A stretch of 64,000 bases of DNA from Actinomycetes bacterium (GTDB lineage: Bacteria > Actinomycetota > Thermoleophilia > RBG-16-64-13): NCBI GenBank assembly GCA_024637035.1, contig JAGXFW010000004.1:62001-126000 (forward strand), read 5' to 3'. Position numbers and translations under genes: made by a program. This document shows positions 63,307 to 64,000 of this stretch, in pieces. The notes under the pieces are model-generated. The model was not told where the DNA came from, did not search any database, and worked only from the letters and a program-made list of their open reading frames with translations. Each line of letters starts with the position of its first letter. Positions within the stretch are counted from its first letter, which is position 1.

Positions 63307-63580
63307 GTTCGCTCCTCATGTCGCCCGTCATGTCGCCCGTAGGGCCGCGATCCCTCATGTCGCGGATGGGTCGAAGGCTCGCCCGAGTGCTCGGGGGCAG
63401 GCTTCCGCGCAGTTCGACCCTGCTTGGGAAGGCGATCGTCCGGATCGGCCCCCCGGCCATCGCGACGAGTCGCGCTACCGGTATGCCGCGCCTGGTGATG
63501 ACCACTTCCTCGCCCGCTCCGGCCGCATCGAGGAGGCTGGTGATGTCCGCCCTCGCTTGGCGTATGCCAACCTCACGCAT
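63299..63580 (-). CDS. Phd-type antitoxin, right copy
   Basis: 93 residues from ATG 63580 (GGGGGAA upstream): MREVGIRQARADITSLLDAA then EEVVITRRGIPVARLVAM is the Phd/YefM fold. The C-terminus is Arg/Asp-rich and contains GDMTGDMR repeats, presumably the toxin-binding tail. An ATG at 63622 lies inside the operator. Its gene overlaps the PIN gene. The left copy of the module has lost this gene. Confidence 0.82.
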   Translation of the reverse strand: MREVGIRQARADITSLLDAAGAGEEVVITRRGIPVARLVAMAGGPIRTIAFPSRVELRGSLPPSTRASLRPIRDMRDRGPTGDMTGDMRSEHD

Positions 63581-63597
63581 CGGTTCCCCCGTCCCTT

Positions 63598-63626
63598 TTA
63601 TGTGTACATAAGAAGTGTACACATAA
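63598..63626. promoter_or_regulatory. 11-bp-arm palindrome in the divergent Phd/NERD region
   Basis: TTATGTGTACA-7 nt-TGTACACATAA, perfect 11-bp arms, 18 bp upstream of the Phd ATG and 67 bp upstream of the NERD ATG. Probable Phd operator that could also control the NERD gene. Confidence 0.72.
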
Positions 63627-63692
63627 GAGAAGCCGAGCGCGAGAGTCTCGGAACCACTCCAGATTCGCCTGGACCCTGCCGATAGTCATCCC

Positions 63693-64000
63693 ATGATCGT
63701 CAAGGCGCCCGACAGCGACCGTTCAGCCGGCGTCACCGACGCTGCCGAGCCTCCCACCGAACAGGCCGTCGCTTCCCACCTTCGCCGCGCCTTCAAGACG
63801 GACCCGGATGTGTTCGTCTTCAACGACCTGACACTGTTCTTCGAAGGCGAGGTCGTGGAGATCGATCATCTCGTGCTCCATCGAGGAGGCATGGTGGTCA
63901 TCGAGAGCAGGAGTGTCACCGGGGAAGTCGTGGTGAACGCGCTGGCCGAGTGGACTCACTGGGCGGAGACACCTCTGGAAGGCGAACTGTCTCCCGCGCA
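63693..64000 (+). CDS. NERD-domain protein (truncated by window edge)
   Basis: From ATG 63693 about 102 residues are seen, open at the right edge. After a helical segment EQAVASHLRRAF comes VFVFNDLTLFFEGEVVEIDH, LVLHRGGMVVIESRSVTGEV and GEL near the end. This is the NERD (nuclease-related) domain with its EID and IESR active-site strands. Some NERD proteins act in DNA processing or in defence. Divergent from the Phd/PIN pair. A fragment of a paralogue is at 59590. Confidence 0.72.
   Translation, partial: MIVKAPDSDRSAGVTDAAEPPTEQAVASHLRRAFKTDPDVFVFNDLTLFFEGEVVEIDHLVLHRGGMVVIESRSVTGEVVVNALAEWTHWAETPLEGELSPA

Overview
The window is GC-rich, densely coded bacterial DNA. It most resembles an anaerobic or facultative member of the Actinomycetota. 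Supporting signs are two large secreted proteins ending in three cell-wall-binding type 2 (CWB2) repeats, a YtrA-type GntR operon, DUF2254, DUF6458, DUF1015 and MbtH proteins, Thr-rich Gram-positive style lipoproteins, many GTG starts, and an anaerobic aromatic-CoA gene set. Class cannot be fixed from the sequence. No rRNA, tRNA or CRISPR array was recognised.

Layout. 1-3000: the end of an AbiEii-like nucleotidyltransferase, relics of toxin-antitoxin modules and of an IS21 helper, and a GntR/membrane-protein operon with twin operators. 3112-5715: first CWB2 surface protein. 5873-14383: flavin-binding protein, MMPL transporter, permease stump, HEAT protein, a HAD phosphoglucomutase/GH65 phosphorylase fusion and a DUF2254 channel-like protein. 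14842-16526: a group of small stress-type membrane and soluble proteins (DUF6458, GlsB/YeaQ, a 29-residue membrane peptide, CsbD, LapA). 16505-21366: three toxin-antitoxin modules (TacAT type, two Phd/VapC) with visible operators, plus an M24 peptidase. 21452-32505: a broken metallo-beta-lactamase-fold gene, DUF1015, a flavin-binding protein, lipoproteins, a lone pseudopilin, a glutaminyl-tRNA synthetase and an orphan MbtH-like protein.

32695-40138: the metabolic core. A minus-strand run encodes a [2Fe-2S] subunit, a molybdopterin subunit, an FAD subunit and an acyl/aryl-CoA ligase, divergent from an amidase. The FAD subunit carries the extra four-cysteine loop typical of 4-hydroxybenzoyl-CoA reductase. 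Together the genes suggest release of an aromatic acid, CoA activation and reductive dehydroxylation. Two MFS transporters, a C_GCAxxG_C_C redox protein and a zinc alcohol dehydrogenase follow (40913-45204).

45358-56062: a third MFS transporter, a deleted short-chain dehydrogenase, a MarR-regulated heterodimeric ABC exporter, a ferredoxin-type aldo/keto reductase, a succinate-semialdehyde-type dehydrogenase and a serine hydrolase. 56317-58806: an RHH/VapC module and a divergent XRE regulator/GATase-like pair around an array of palindromes. 58868-64000: two paralogous copies of a module (unknown protein, PIN toxin, Phd antitoxin, divergent NERD protein) flank the second CWB2 protein. The left copy is internally deleted and the right copy has a frameshift in the unknown gene.

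Several genes carry single frameshifts or deletions. Some lesions lie in short G or C runs, so assembly error cannot be excluded.
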